Assembly: GCF_036850765.1 (NCBI RefSeq) | Contig: NC_089490.1 | Location: 289,274,982 to 289,338,981 of the forward strand | Source of the DNA: Saccopteryx bilineata | Lineage: Eukaryota; Chordata; Mammalia; Chiroptera; Emballonuridae | Reading direction: 5' to 3' | DNA length: 64,000 nucleotides | Shown: positions 24,070 through 35,592 of the stretch, piece after piece | Numbering within the stretch: the stretch's first letter is position 1 | Layout: each line of letters starts with the position of its first letter | Program-made: the position numbers and the translations under genes | The notes under the pieces: model-generated | Seen by the model: the letters and a program-made list of their open reading frames with translations, nothing else | Database searches by the model: none | Told to the model about the DNA's origin: nothing

Positions 24070-25090
24070 AATTAATATTTACTAAATAAAAAAATTGAGA
24101 TAAAAATATGATCTTAGGACATTAGCTTTGATATAAAATAATCCAAAATACATACAAATAAAATTTCAAGAATATTATTAGGACTTCCAGACTGCTGCCA
24201 TATGTTCGATAAACATTTTATATTCTGTGTAAAGACTAGTAAGAACACCAATAGTTTGTTGACATTTTAGTCATGTAAGAATATATTCATTATTATAAAG
24301 AGCGATGTGAAAGATCATATCTCATATTTTTCCATGTACAATCTGGATAGTTGTAGTGTTGAACACTTTATTATATATTGCTTTTCCTTATTGCTTAATG
24401 TATATTAGACCACAGAGTAAAAACAGATTGATTAAATATAAGAACCTAAACATTAAATAAAATTTACATGAAAATGGCGCTTAGATATTGAATCATAAGG
24501 TATTAGGTGGAAGCCTAATTTCCTTTACATGGAAGTTAAACAGTTTAAAGAGGTGTTTTTGGCTGCCAAAGTGATAAGGAATAGAATTGTTACATTGTGT
24601 TATATCAGCTTAGTGAAGCTGGAAATGTTTTATAGCTTCCCCTTCCAGATACCTGCAATGAGAATTAACCACAAGTACAATTTAGAAGATAGAGGTAAAG
24701 AAGCAACCATTGTTCTCAAAGATCATTGTGCACACGTTTGATGGACAAGCCTACAACTGGTCCTCGCTCTGCTATATTCTTCTATTAGCTCTTCCTCTTG
24801 ATGGCTGCCCACACTGATACACAGCAGCCTCAGGTTCACCCAACCCTATTTTCTTGGCTGCAGTCAGACTAAGGCAGTTGCTCAGCTGAAGCAGTAGCTA
24901 CTTGTAGACCTCTGCAAGGGCATACCACCACGACCCACTTCCTGAGTGGTCCCACATGCTTGGATTCCCAGATATTCTTGCCAGTTATGACTGCTCCATC
25001 TCTCGTAAGGGCTTCGATCTAAATGGATAGAGATTTTTTGTGTGGCAAGTTAGAAAAACTAGGGCTAGATATTATACTCAAACCGTTTAG
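24070..25090. other. Unassigned sequence
   Basis: The first part is AT-rich. From 24750 to 25030 the base composition becomes more balanced (for example CTGCAAGGGCATACCACCAC), which could be an old LTR or unique sequence. I could not match it to any family or protein. Confidence 0.35.
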
Positions 25091-25094
25091 TAAG

Positions 25095-25210
25095 TTGAAG
25101 ATAACTTTAATTCATATAAACAAACATAATCTGTATACTTCATATACATAATTTGAAGATAACTTTAATGCATATAAACAAACATAATCTGTATACTTCA
25201 TATACATAAT
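25095..25210. repeat. 58-bp tandem duplication
   Basis: Two adjacent 58-bp units at 25095-25152 and 25153-25210 start with TTGAAGATAACTTTAAT and end with CATATACATAAT. They differ at a single base (TTCATA versus TGCATA). The high identity suggests a recent event. Confidence 0.95.
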
Positions 25211-25769
25211 TTAAAATTGTCTTTTCTTTGTCTCTCCCTTTCTTTTTCTTCCATCTTTTTCTCTGGATATGCCTATACAAATGACTTACACCACTGGAAA
25301 CTTACAAACTCCAATATGCTATAATTAACCTCGGTAACAAACACATATACACATAAGTAGACATTTGTTTGCCCACATGGGCTCATAAACATGCACTCCT
25401 ACACTTTCTCCTTAGTTTGTAAACAGTCAGACACCTAAGAGTCTAAAAGGTAAAATACATGCATTTTAGATACAAAAGAGCAGCAGGTAATGGTAATTTT
25501 TACCTTATCCTCCACTGTCAGTGAAAAGGAATTTCCAAAAACAATCAGGTTAAAACTTATTTCAGTTCATCAAGTGCAACTGAAACCACAAACCATAGTT
25601 ACACCAAACTAGAACAAAGTAAATAACAGTAGACAATTCATATTACAATCCTAAAATTCAACCACATTTCTCTTATTATAAATATATATATGATAGTTAC
25701 ATTTTTTCTTATGTGTGTATTTATGCTAATGTATGCTTATAACACAAAAACTCATATATATAATTTATT

Positions 25770-27120
25770 TACAAATATATAGCAAGTACTTACTGTGTAC
25801 TAGTCTGCCAGATACTAGTCTTATCTCCTGAGATATATCAACACACAAAATGTAAAATTCCCTGTTCTCCAAGAATTTACATTCCATAAAGGTGATGGAG
25901 AAATAAATAATAAACATATTATAGAAAGATAAAAATATAAACAGGATAAAGAGGAAGGTATTGCCTGAGGGTTTTGTGCAACCAGCACTAGTAAATAGAG
26001 GACAGACATCAAAGGGAAGGGAAGCTTGAACAAAGACAGTCGAAGGCAACAAAGCACATAGATATCTGGTAAACAGCATTCCAGTTGGAGAGAATGGCTA
26101 AGCAAGGTGGAGTAAGCCTCATTAAATTCTCCAAAAAAAGCAAGAAGAGTTACAAGAGCAGAATGAGCAGGGAGAAGAGAGTATATCAGAATTAAAATTA
26201 GGGGCACATCACTCAGCCCTTTGGCATTTCCTGGGAAGTAAACAGGAAGCCATTAGTTGGTTTAGAACAGAGGGTCTGTACAATCTAACAAAATTTTAAA
26301 GGAGGATCTTTGATGTTAAGGCTGATCTTTGGAGGGCTAGAAGCAAGGAAATGAGTTTCGAGGCTAGTGTAGTAATTTGGGTAAGCAATTAGTAGTACTA
26401 GACTCATGAGTGGAAAAGCAAAACTGCTGAGAATTGGTAAGATTCTGCGAATAGTTTGGAAGCAGAGACAACATGATTTCCTGGAAGATTAGACCTGTAA
26501 TGTGAGAGAAATAGAGGATACAAGCGAATTTGAAAATTTTTGCTTGAATAACTAAAGCGATGGAACTTATCAACAGACATCCGAGAATAGAATATATTTG
26601 TGAGTGAAGAGCAAGAGGTCATTTTAGACTTGTAAATTTGATATCTCTATTAGGTTTTCAAGTGGTCCAAACATCTAGAAAGCAGGCAGAGGAGATTAGA
26701 TTTGGGGATATCTGAGTTGGAGATATATACTTGGGAAATATCAACATAAGGTGTTTAAAACTATGAACTGTATGTGTGGGGGTAGACAGGGGAAGACAAA
26801 GCTGCTTCCATATTAATGAGGGAAAAGAAGAAACCAGCAAATAAAACTGAAAAGGGATTTCCAGTGAGAGAAAAAGTAAAACCAAAGGTGTGTGAGCATT
26901 TGGGAATTCAAGTTAAAAAAAAATGTGTTAAGAGAAAAATTAACTGGGTCAAGTAATTATTAAATAAATTGAGAAAAAAGAAGAGTCTTTTCATTTATCA
27001 GTTGGCAGTAAGTTTTTGGAAGCACATACAGGAAAATGCTGGAGTGAGCAGATAACTGGGAGGTGGGATAATGGGTAAGTAGAAAGGGAAATGAAGATTT
27101 CAGTTTAAGATATTTGACAA
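25770..27120 (-). mobile_element. L2 LINE, 1.35-kb 5'-truncated copy
   Basis: The plus strand follows inverted L2 from its 3' end (AGTACTTACTGTGTACTAGT). It continues through AACAGCATTCCAGTTGGAGA, GGAAGCCATTAGTTGGTTTA, GAGGCTAGTGTAGTAATTTG, CTATTAGGTTTTCAAGTGGT and GAGTTGGAGATATATACTTG, into the reverse-transcriptase-coding part near 26930-27060. Codons are too degraded to keep a frame. This is the longest L2 segment in the window. Confidence 0.75.
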
Positions 27121-29420
27121 TACAGTACCTGATTTTCTTCTCCATGAGCATAGATTACACTTATAAGAAAATATGAAAATACACATTAAAAAATAACAAT
27201 CATGATCTAGGTGACAAAGTACATCAGGTAACAACTGATGAAAACACCAAACAGGTTATATTTCACAAATATCCTTAAAATAGTACCCATGAAACTATAA
27301 TGGAATCCCAAACATTGTTAGCTCTTATTTGGATTAAACATTACCTGCAGATGGCTTCTTTTAAAGTATAAAACATGTCACCAGTAATGAATAATGTTAG
27401 GTAATATCAAAAGTATTTTAAAAGGCAGATGCATAAAATTATTGTATATACATAGAGAGCTAAACAAAAGTTTTATGCAGCATAAAGGATAAATGAGCGT
27501 TCTGTGACTGTGAACATAGATAAAAAGACTGGTTGTAGAATTCAAAGATAGGAGGGGCATGTAATTCCATATCAGGTTGTTTATGAAAGACATGGCTCAT
27601 AAGAGCTTTTCACAATGGGGTACTGAAATGCCGTTGAACATTATGAAGGCTGAGAATAGTAAGAGATCAGAGCTAAGGTAAAGTAAATAACCTGGAGTCA
27701 AGTGTTATCCAATAAGCCAGTGACTTTATAGGCCAAGGGTCCATAGTAATGCAGAAATAAAGCAAGCTATCTCTAGAATAATAAATTACAAATTCAACCC
27801 AGAATAAAAGATGAAATTGCATAATAAAATTGAAAATCCTAAACTACCTGTTTTTATTAATTTGGGACAGGAGATAAAGTTGAAAATATTTTGAGATATA
27901 AAGAAAGGATGGGGAATAGAAACTATAAGACATCTTGATCCTTTTGTAATTAGTTTTCAAAAATATTCTAACTTATTCCTGTCATTATCAGACCTCTCAA
28001 TGTAATTTTCTAAATGCAGGTTAAACACTTGGTAATAAGCTGAAGAAAAATGAAGGAAGTGTCTTAGTACATTTTGTAACTGTAGTTACTTTCCCTTAAT
28101 TTTTATCAGAGAAAGGCAAGTATCTCCATTGTTTGGTTGCTTTTATAAAGAGAATTTTGGCTCTACCATTTCAGCCTCAAATATTCTCCTTACTTCATGA
28201 CTTTTGAAACTTTCTTTGGCATTAAAGAAAGGAAGAATAAATGCACTTACAAAAATTGGTTAAGTAATCATGAATGAAAATATCTTGGCTGTGTTAAAGT
28301 TATTAATCATAGATTTGTGACTGGGAAGCAAAATGTAATAATTTTTTAGGGTAGTTCTCTGTGAATTCACAATACTGAGAATTGTTTTCTCAAGTCTATT
28401 TGTAAAAACACCCATCACTTACCAGTTTTCCACGGTGACATGAACTAATGGACCATCTTTAAATAAATTCACTTAGAGATCCAGAATATGTCACAAGGCT
28501 TCCTTTCTCTGTAGTGCTGTAAAATTAGCATCAAACACAGAAAATGTACCATTCCTCACCTCCCCCACGGTTGTCATCTCTACACTGTAAATCACAAAGC
28601 AAGAATAAATGAAGTTGTTTTCCTCCTGTCATTCATATTTCATAGCTTTCTCTATAGTGTAAAAGTATTTCATCTTTAAGAAGGATTAATGTCAAAAGGG
28701 CTCATTGCCTTCTATCAGAAACATTTAGCTAGCTTTAGAGATCTTACTAAAGAAGTTGCTTTTAATATTTGTGTGTGTGCACACACACATAGTGATAAAA
28801 ATGAAATATAAAAGCATCAAAAATGCTTTGAAAAACATTTAAAATATGTATCTAGTGTTTTTACCTTAATTTTCAAGATTTATTAGCACAGATAGATATA
28901 TGCCTCTGAAGAGACTGTAGATTTAATGAGAAAGCAGACATGTAAAGGAAGCAATCACCATGTTGGAATTATAAAACAGATTTCTGCCTCTGTGTTATGA
29001 CATTTATAATTGATGTAACATTGTTTAAAATTATAGACTGCTTTATTCCCCAGTCTTGTCTCTCTGTGTATGCATGTTTATGTTTATGTATGCATGAAAG
29101 AATAAGGGTAGATAATAAATTTAAATTTAATTTTGAGGATGCTTAGTTATGAATGAAAACATGTCAATGAGTTGTCTATGTTTCCTTAAGAAAATGTCAA
29201 AAAATTAAAACAGAGAGAGAGAATGTCTGCCTTTCTGTTCAAAAAGATGCCCAGAAGTACGCTGAATAATCAGCTAATAGTCTCATGTGGAAATTGACTT
29301 TTAGCTGAAATTTCATATTCTTGGAAAATATAATTTCTGTGTAGTTATCAGGCACAAAGCTTCATGGAATTGTACACTAAAGTTTCTTGTATGATTAGGG
29401 AATCTAAAGAAACAAGGAAA
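27120..29420. other. Unique AT-rich sequence
   Basis: No gene, RNA gene or clear transposon is visible. A small inverted GT/AC palindrome lies at about 28770-28790 (GTGTGTGTGCACACACACA), which could form a hairpin. Confidence 0.45.
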
Positions 29421-29429
29421 AGGGCCTGA

Positions 29430-30240
29430 CTCATTATTTGGGTCTGATGACATGACTCACATGAATATTAAGTGATAATGGGCAACTTAGCTTACTGCAA
29501 ATCAAACAGATCCATGATCCATCATTAACCTAAATGAGCCTTCGCTTTATTGAAGTAGCCCTCTAAATGAACAGGTCACAACCTGTTTCAAAGCTCACAG
29601 ATCTGTTAATGTTCCAAGGACTTAGAGTCTATTAAATCAGATGGCATGATCATGTACAAAATTGTAGGCACTTTGGATAGCTAAATATTTTAAAGAATAT
29701 TCTTTGAAATTTGCTTTAAACAGAGCACGTGGCATTTGTGACATTATTCTGAATAAATGTGCATGTGTGTCAAGTTGAAAGAAAAAAAAGACTCTGTAGA
29801 GAAATACTGCACAAGAGGAAATAAGTTCCCACTCTAAGCTGACTTTCATAATGCAATTAGCTCCATTAGAGAGAATGGAATTTTGAATACTGTTCAAATT
29901 AGGGCAGTGCAGTTAGCAGCAGCAGCAATTCGGGAAGAATTAGCAATGCCCTTCTTTAGAGAGCTACTGAATTAAACCTTGGAGGGTTTTAAGATTAAGC
30001 CATTTAATTGTTACTTTAGGAGCTCTGGACTTTGCACAGACAGGAGTCCAGGTGTTAATACTGATTCTCCTCTGTTCTCTTCAGATAACAAAACTGAATC
30101 TCACAGCCAATTAAGACAAATCTTTAAAGGCCTTCTTCCCCTTTTCAGTGTATCCTAAGAGGTTTATTTTAATTGTAGACACCATCGGGAATCAAGACAC
30201 TATACACAGTGAGATAGTATTGAATCTTCAGTTGAAAAGG
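29430..30240. promoter_or_regulatory. Candidate conserved noncoding region
   Basis: About 800 bp without repeats, of balanced composition, with homeodomain-type cores (GCAATTAGCTCCATTAGAG at 29853-29871) and the run GCAGTTAGCAGCAGCAGCAA near 29909. The texture is that of vertebrate developmental noncoding elements. Conservation could not be tested here, and no reading frame stands out. Confidence 0.35.
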
Positions 30241-30445
30241 TAACTAGCAGTTTTTCAAATTATTCTGTCTTAACTTTAAAATCATTTTTTCTAGGTTGAT
30301 ACTCACATTTTATTCTTTTTATTCCCTTAATCAGAGAACACTTTTTCAGCACCAAATACTAATAAAAATGGTATGATTAATTAATATTACATTTATAAAC
30401 CAAGTTATATGCATGATTAATTACATTAAAAATCATATAATTTTA

Positions 30446-30845
30446 GGCCCTGGCCGGTTGGCTCAGTGGTAGAGCATCGGCCTGGTGTGCAGGGGTCCCG
30501 GGTTCGATTCCCAGCCAGGGCACACAGGAGAAGCGCCCATCTGCTTCTCCACCCCTCCCCCTCTCCTTCCTCTCTGTCTCTCTCTTCCCCTCCCGCAGCG
30601 AGGCTCCATTGGAGCAAGGATGGCCCGGGCACTGGGGATGGCTCCTTGGCCTCTGCCCCAGGCGCTAGAGTGGCTCTGGTCACGGCAGAACGACGCCCCG
30701 GAGGGCCAGAGCATCGCCCCCTGGTGGGCAGAGTGTCGCCCCCTGGTGGGCGTGCCGGGTAGATCCCGGTCGGGCGCATGCGGGAGTCTGTCTGACTGTC
30801 TCTCCCCATTTCCAGCTTCAGAAAGATAAAAAAAAAAAAAAAAAT
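30446..30845 (+). mobile_element. Type A tRNA-derived SINE, full length
   Basis: The head GGCCCTGGCCGGTTGGCTCA has an A box TGGCTCAGTGGTAGAGC and a B box GGTTCGATTCCC. A GC-rich body with GCTCCATTGGAGCAAGGATG follows, then two 22-bp tandem units at 30707-30728 and 30729-30750, and TCTGTCTGACTGTCTCTCCC before the A tail. It is GC- and CpG-rich, so it stands out from its surroundings and creates false open frames on both strands. Immediately downstream lies an L1 tail, and one duplication encloses both. Confidence 0.97.
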
Positions 30846-30987
30846 TAAAAAAAATGGTCTGAGATTGACACTGAAAATGGTTGTACATATCTGTCAATAT
30901 ACCAAAAATCATTGAAGTGTGTTCTTTAAATGGGTGAATTGTATGATATATGATTATATCTCAATAAAGCTGTATAAAAAGAGAAAA
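30846..30987 (+). mobile_element. L1M 3' tail adjoining the SINE
   Basis: GAAAATGGTTGTACATATCT, then 'ctttaaatgggtgaattgtatgatat', then ATTATATCTCAATAAAGCTG and a poly(A) are the terminal bases of L1M-type LINEs. The right flank AAAAATCATATAATT at 30988-31002 repeats the sequence at 30428-30442, left of the SINE. Confidence 0.85.
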
Positions 30988-31124
30988 AAAAATCATATAA
31001 TTCACAAATATGTCTCACTCTCCTCCCTAAAGATAACTACCCTTAACTTATCATCATGTAAATTGTTCAAACCCCTTTTATATGTATGTGTATGTTTAGG
31101 TGAATATATACTCATATCTATTCT

Positions 31125-31890
31125 TTCATTCACTCACTTATTCATTCACCAAACACTCATTGAGGTGTTCTCAATGCCAGGCATTATTGCAGGGATTTCT
31201 TCATAGGGTATGTATTTTATATTGGAAGATAGATAATATAATGCAGTATCACGTAAGCTGAAGTGGGTTCTATATAGAGAAAATTAAATATGGATAAAGG
31301 TAAAGGTAATTATTTCAGGGAAGGAAGTGTTATTTATAGACAGGGGTTAGAAAATGTAGCTGTGAACTAATTATATTTAAAGCAAGATCTACACAAAGTA
31401 AATGAGGAAGCAGAGTGAGTGCAAAGTCTCTGTGGCAGGAATAAACTTGACATAATGAGAAAAATAAATATAGGAGCTAGCCAAGATATTGGAAACCATG
31501 GAAAGTACTTTGGTGATATTGAAGGGTTTTTATATCTCTTTACTATGCAATGGATTAGGGATGAGGATTGATACAAGTAGAAGAACAAGGACCAGTTGGA
31601 GACTGACAGTAGTGGTTGGATCAAAGGTACCTAAGGTGAGGTGAGAAGTGATTGAGATAAAGACACATTTAGACAATAAAGCCAGTACACTTAGTATTGA
31701 CATTGATTGGGTTGAGATGGAAAGAACGTAAAGCCTGAGAGAATGACCTTAAATTCTTAAGAAGTGAATAATTATATAATTGATTGAAAGAAGAAGAAAA
31801 GGGAAATGTATATATTTAAATTGTGGTGAGGAGGGGTAGAAACCAAGAGTCTTATTTTGAACAAGCTGTATTTAAATGATTATTAAATCT
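31125..31890 (-). mobile_element. L2 LINE fragment (first part)
   Basis: The plus strand opens with the classic inverted L2 end, CATTCACTCACTTATTCATT followed by 'ccaaacactcattgaggtgttctcaatgccaggcatt'. It runs through GAGTGAGTGCAAAGTCTCTG and TATTGGAAACCATGGAAAGT. It is split by an MLT1-like LTR at 31895-32295 and resumes at 32330. Confidence 0.8.
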
Positions 31891-31894
31891 TACT

Positions 31895-32295
31895 ATGAAC
31901 TGAATTGTGCTAAAATTCACGTTACATATTTTGAATTCCTAACCACCCATGTGATGGTATTTGGAGATGGGGCCCTAGGAAGGTAATTATGGCAAGAGGA
32001 GTTCAAAAGGATGGGGTCCTTATTATGGAATTAGTGCCTTTGTAAGAAAAGACAGCAGATAGCTTGCTTGATCTCTCTCTGCATGAGCACACAAAAAAAA
32101 AGGCATATGAGTTCTCAATGAGAAGATGCTGTCTATAAGCTGGGAAGAATGTTCTCATAAGGAACCAAATTAAATCAGCCAAGACCTTAATCTTGGATAT
32201 TTGAGCTTCCACAATTCTGAAAAAATGAATTTATATGTTTAAATCACTCAATCTCTGGTATTTTGTTGTGGAAACTTAAGCAAACTGATGCAGAT
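31895..32295 (+). mobile_element. MLT1A-like LTR (ERVL-MaLR)
   Basis: The block order fits this LTR group as I know it: CCATGTGATGGTATTTGGAG, 'atggggccctaggaaggtaatta', AGAGGAGTTCAAAAGGATGG, GGAATTAGTGCCTTTGTAAG, 'gagaagatgctgtctataagc', GACCTTAATCTTGGATATTT, and GGTATTTTGTTGTGGAAACT near the end. It is a fossil solo LTR without internal sequence, inserted into the L2. Confidence 0.8.
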
Positions 32296-32329
32296 ATGCA
32301 AGTGAAAAAACTCAATAGTCATTCTGAAA

Positions 32330-32590
32330 TAGGAGTCTGATGCTCAGCACAGGCATGAGAGAAAAAGATTTGGAAAGATGTATTCACTTGGTATTTAAAC
32401 CCCTTCAACTGGATGGGAGTACATCTTCAGGAGTTTCTAGATTGAGAGGTAAATACTGTTTAAGACTGCACCTGAGATATGTTGTTTCTATTTATAGGTC
32501 TGAAGATGGAGAATTTCCGCAAAGGAGAAGAAGAAGTTGCAGTTATTGAAAGAAGAATAAAACAAGAAGATACTGGCAAGCACATGAAAA
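32330..32590 (-). mobile_element. L2 LINE fragment (second part)
   Basis: Beyond the LTR the inverted L2 continues: 'ggtatttaaacccc', TGGATGGGAGTACATCTTCA, then TCTGAAGATGGAGAATTTCC and GCAAAGGAGAAGAAGAAGTT. The last pieces correspond to the L2 block 'gatgaggaggaaccagcaaaggagactgagaagg'. The 69-codon plus-strand frame over this part is antisense to the LINE and incidental. Confidence 0.65.
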
Positions 32591-32599
32591 AATAGTTCT

Positions 32600-34320
32600 G
32601 CAGAATAATCTAAGTTTTGAAATTGCTGGATTTTTTCACTTTGATAGACACTGCCAGATTTCCTTCCAGAAAGATGTCATATTTTAGAATTCAACCAAAA
32701 CTCTATGAGATAGACTGTGCTTTTGTGTGGTATGTTTTGTATTGTGTATTTTGAATATGTCATTTTAATTTTTCTTTTTCAAATGTAACAACCATTTAAC
32801 AATATTGCTATCTAGAGGTGTGTTTTTGTAAAATTTAAGGCTGGGACAGATCACATGCCATATATTTTCATTTATAGCCTTGTTTTCCTCAACAATGCTG
32901 TTACATAACCATAGGCATATAAAATTCCTTGTTCAATGAACAAGTAAAATATTGAGATTTGCATATATTATAGAATAAATATCTTTTTAATATTGTTATT
33001 AAAATTCCTACTATTTATGTTTAGTATATATAGAACTGCTGTGTTTATCAGATTACTTGACACACTCTAATACTGGTTGCAACAGATACGATTCTAATAC
33101 ATACTGGACTTCTTTCTATGTTAAGATTTAATAGTGGTAACTTTCTTCTTATACGGAGTTTATTACAAATATGAGATACTGATTAAGATAACTAGATGTC
33201 TATGTGTGAGATCCTCTTTAACTTATGAAAGTTACCCTGGTCTTTTTATTTCTGCTAAGTAAAAATATATAAAAAACTTTGCCAAGAGCTTATTTTTCAC
33301 TTTTTACTTACTATCCTGTTGTTAGTAATTAGGGAAGAGTATAGTAAAATCCTTGCTTTTAAGTATGCCTGAAATCACATCCCTTAGAGTAATGATTAAA
33401 CTTCATGGAAATATATACTGACTCACAAAGTTGTAAGAGGAGATTTTATTTTGGATATATTGTTATTTGTTTGTTGCTTCAAGCATTCCTAATTTTTCCT
33501 CAAAGATAGTTTTAAATGCATTACACCATTTAGTGTTAATGATACCACCAGTACATTATTTTTATGGGCAGTCTATTAATGTTAATTTTCTCTACTTCTC
33601 AACATTTACTAACCATTTGGATCACTTTCAATTACATATAAAAGTATTACTTTGAATAAATTAATTAGCATCACATTTTGGTTGATTATTTCCTAACAGT
33701 TCTTTTCGACATTCAAGGTATTATAATAAATGCTGAAATATCAACTAAAATTACTCGATTCTTTGTTTTTAAACACTATTTTAATTGCACTATTACAATT
33801 AATGGCATCTAATTGTATCTTCCACCTATGCCCTAGATAAAGTTTCATCTTCTTTATGTTGGTTTCCAAACGTGGAAGTTTCCCAGATCAAGCCTGAAAC
33901 TGGCCAATGTACAGAGAAGCAAGGAGAAACTGAACAAAGAGGCAGGCCACTCTAGGCTGCCTTGGGGGCTTGCAAAATGAGAAAGTATTGACATTCACCC
34001 ACTAGAATCTTGAAGCTTATACAGAGGTCTTAACAGGGTTCAGTAACGTATTCAGTCTAGATGGTCTCAACAGTGGACTAGTCTCTCAAGGCTATATATG
34101 TGAAACAGCAACAAGTGTGGGGACGGTAAGAGGTACATACATTTCAATGACAGGAGAATGAGTGAGGAGCCTATGATTGCTTGGATCCAGCTCAAGGGTC
34201 AACTGGCAGTCACGCCTTCTTGATGAAATTCTCTAACAATCTAAGACCTTGATTATCATGTATTTACTTTTTCCTTTCTAATGATATACATCTCATCTAT
34301 TCACATATTTGATATTTTAT
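32600..34320. other. AT-rich sequence with weak LINE resemblance at the start
   Basis: 32600-32720 faintly resembles inverted L1ME sequence (TTTGATAGACACTGCCAGAT). The rest is AT-rich and unassigned. A more GC-balanced stretch at 33860-34230 may be an old LTR, but I cannot name it. Confidence 0.35.
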
Positions 34321-34530
34321 TTTAAAAAATTCCAAAAACTTCCCTTGACTCTGCATTCTCTCTCTAGCTCCGTCCTATTCTCTTTGCTTTATTTTTGAAA
34401 TACAGGGGGTAAAAGTTCCATCATAATCTAAACCTCACTGATTCTTTTAACCTATCAGAAACATCCATTTCTGTCTATTGAAATCACTCTTGCCAAAAAT
34501 AAGTAATTTCTTTTAGATAACCTGAGGACC
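34320..34530 (+). mobile_element. Probable L2 LINE fragment
   Basis: CCCTTGACTCTGCATTCTCT, 'agctccgtcctattctctttgc' and GAAATCACTCTTGCCAAAAA match forward L2 coding-region blocks in order. Short and diverged. Confidence 0.45.
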
Positions 34531-35205
34531 AAGTCCATCTCAGCATGACTGAATTCTAGCACATCAATCCTAGCCACCCCGTGTTTTCATCTAATCCAGT
34601 GGGCCAGCTCTGGCTGTAGTTAATCTTTATAAATCTAGCTTGTTATAATCATGGAAATCTGAAAGATTTGACCATTAGTGCCTGCTGTCTCTGGGATAAT
34701 ATTTTACTAAATCAAAAGAAAAATAACCAAGAATCAAAAGGTTAAGTAATTTGGCTCCAAAAGCCCATAGAAAAATTCTCTAAATTTGGATTCAACCACT
34801 GTCTCACTGCAAGTTTTGATCTCTCCACATTTTAATGAAGATAATGAGTCAGGGCTCATCTTTACATGCAGAAAAACATTAGTTTTGGTATAACAATTTT
34901 CAGAAAATAGAGATCTAGAACCCATCAATTATATAGCACACTTACAGTATAATAATCAGTCATACTTGTAACTGGCATCCTACTTCATGAATAAGTTTCT
35001 ACTCACACCTGTGCCCTAATGTTAACTACTTCTTTTGTATTTGGAACTAAGTATATATACCTAGTTCATTTAAATGTGTAGATTTATGAGTTTATATATG
35101 TCTTATATTTCCCTAATGGGTGTGCACAAATTGGGGTCTCACCTTCTCACATTAGAATCTTCACACATATATGCATAAGATGTATATATTAAAAAATTTA
35201 ATTGG

Positions 35206-35577
35206 GGCCCTGGCCGGTTGGCTCAGTGGTAGAGCATCGGCCTGGAGTGCAGAAGTCCCAGGTTCGATTCCCGGCCAGGGCACACAGTAGAAGCGCCCAT
35301 CTGCTTCTCCACCCCTCCCCCTCTCCTTCCTCACTGTCTCTCTCTTCCCCTCCTGCAGCCAAGGCTCCATTGGAGCAAAGATGGCCCGGGCGCTGGGGAT
35401 GGCTCCTTGGCCTCCGCAACAAAGCGATGCTCCGGAGGGGCAGAGTATCGCCCCATGGTGGGCAGAGCATCGCCCCTGGTGGGCGTGCCGGGTGGATCCG
35501 GTCGGTCGCATGCGGGAGTCTGTCTGACTGTCTCTCCCCATTTCCAGCTTCAGAAAAACATGCACACACACACAAAA
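35206..35577 (+). mobile_element. Type A tRNA-derived SINE with internal deletion
   Basis: The head GGCCCTGGCCGGTTGGCTCA and a canonical B box GGTTCGATTCCC are present. Compared with the copy at 30446, about 40 bp is missing around 35415-35430, where the 'gcgctagagtggctctgg' segment should be. Two 22-bp units remain (35441-35483). The duplication AAAAAATTTAATTGG lies at 35191-35205 and 35578-35592. The A tail contains a short (AC)n. Confidence 0.97.
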
Positions 35578-35592
35578 AAAAAATTTAATTGG

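Noticed and set aside
25765..26207. Overlapping 104- and 128-codon minus-strand frames with hydrophobic stretches
   Set aside because: They fall on degraded L2 LINE sequence, and the two frames conflict. Neither resembles the L2 polymerase in frame.
28770..28790. GT/AC inverted palindrome as a possible hairpin RNA
   Set aside because: It is only a short simple-sequence palindrome with no flanking stem, so a microRNA or terminator call is not supported.
30446..30520. tRNA gene candidates at SINE heads (also 17960, 35206, 44671, 60196)
   Set aside because: A and B box-like sequences are present, but each continues into a SINE body with an A tail and target duplication. They are tRNA-derived retroposons.
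30426..30912. Open frames of 98-149 codons on both strands
   Set aside because: They lie within the GC-rich type A SINE, and similar frames recur in the copies at 35.2 and 44.7 kb.
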